Shown in pieces: positions 13,381 to 13,477 of a stretch of 13,477 bases of DNA. The notes below the pieces were generated by a model that ran no database searches, had not been told where the DNA came from, and saw nothing but the letters and a program-made list of their open reading frames with translations. This DNA comes from CBDUQP01 sp965369385. GTDB taxonomy: Bacteria; Planctomycetota; Phycisphaerae; SM23-33. Made by a program: the position numbers and the translations under genes. The DNA lies in contig CBDUQP010000102.1 in assembly GCA_965369385.1 (NCBI GenBank), positions 1 through 13,477 on the forward strand, read 5' to 3'. Position 1 is the stretch's first letter. Each line of letters begins with the position of its first letter.

Positions 13381-13477
13381 ATGACGAAGACACTGATCAA
13401 ACACGGTAATAGTCTGGCATTGGTGATCGATAAGCCGATTCTGGAGATGCTTCAGATATCTGCCGAGACTCCGCTTG
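13381..13477 (+). CDS. AbrB/MazE/SpoVT-type antitoxin, 5' part only
   Basis: The first 32 codons are in the window and the rest is cut off by its end. The sequence from MTKTLIKHGNSLALVI to DKPILEMLQI is the classic swapped-hairpin AbrB fold start, with GNSLALVI and a Pro-Ile-Leu-Glu segment, as in MazE and related antitoxins that bind DNA as dimers and neutralise a partner toxin. A ribosome binding site, GGGAG, is five bases away. A promoter with an overlapping dyad lies just upstream. A toxin gene (MazF, PemK or VapC type) would be expected to follow, but it is outside the window, so a toxin-antitoxin pair is not proved. A stand-alone AbrB-like regulator is the alternative. Confidence 0.85.
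   Translation, partial: MTKTLIKHGNSLALVIDKPILEMLQISAETPL

Overview
The window looks like a chromosomal segment of a Planctomycetota bacterium, probably class Phycisphaerae. That placement is inferred from three things: a PEP-CTERM sorting signal, an initiation factor IF3 with a long Pro/Ala tail, and a secreted TPR protein of a style I associate with that lineage. Nothing here proves it, and there is no rRNA gene to test it. Base composition is moderate (roughly mid-50s % GC by eye).

Minus strand, about 8.6 kb down to 0.72 kb: glgP (alpha-glucan phosphorylase), thrS, infC, rpmI, rplT and pheS, in that order of transcription. thrS-infC-rpmI-rplT-pheS is the classic bacterial translation cluster. 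Here it is broken up by control elements. Intrinsic terminators follow infC and rplT, a TATAAT box precedes rpmI, and structured leaders precede rplT and possibly thrS. infC appears to start at a rare AUC codon, the kind of start linked to IF3 autoregulation. pheT is not next to pheS.

Left end, 1-723: no intact gene. It holds a PEP-CTERM tail without a credible body (a likely gene remnant), a strong hairpin after it, and three copies of a short interspersed repeat. One copy overlaps the pheS stop codon.

Plus strand, from about 8.9 kb rightwards: a divergent region with a possible small basic ORF and a strong RNA-type hairpin, then a secreted TPR protein, a sigma-54-dependent response regulator with an altered acidic pocket, an M24 family metallopeptidase, and the first 32 codons of an AbrB/MazE-type antitoxin behind a promoter with an overlapping dyad. 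The TPR and regulator genes are 66 bp apart and may be cotranscribed; no sensor kinase gene is visible. I found no rRNA, tRNA, CRISPR array, insertion sequence or phage gene.

No clear new multi-gene system is present. The best leads are the divergent 8.6-9.25 kb region with the secreted TPR gene and enhancer-binding regulator, the repeat family, the orphan PEP-CTERM tail and the unusual infC gene.
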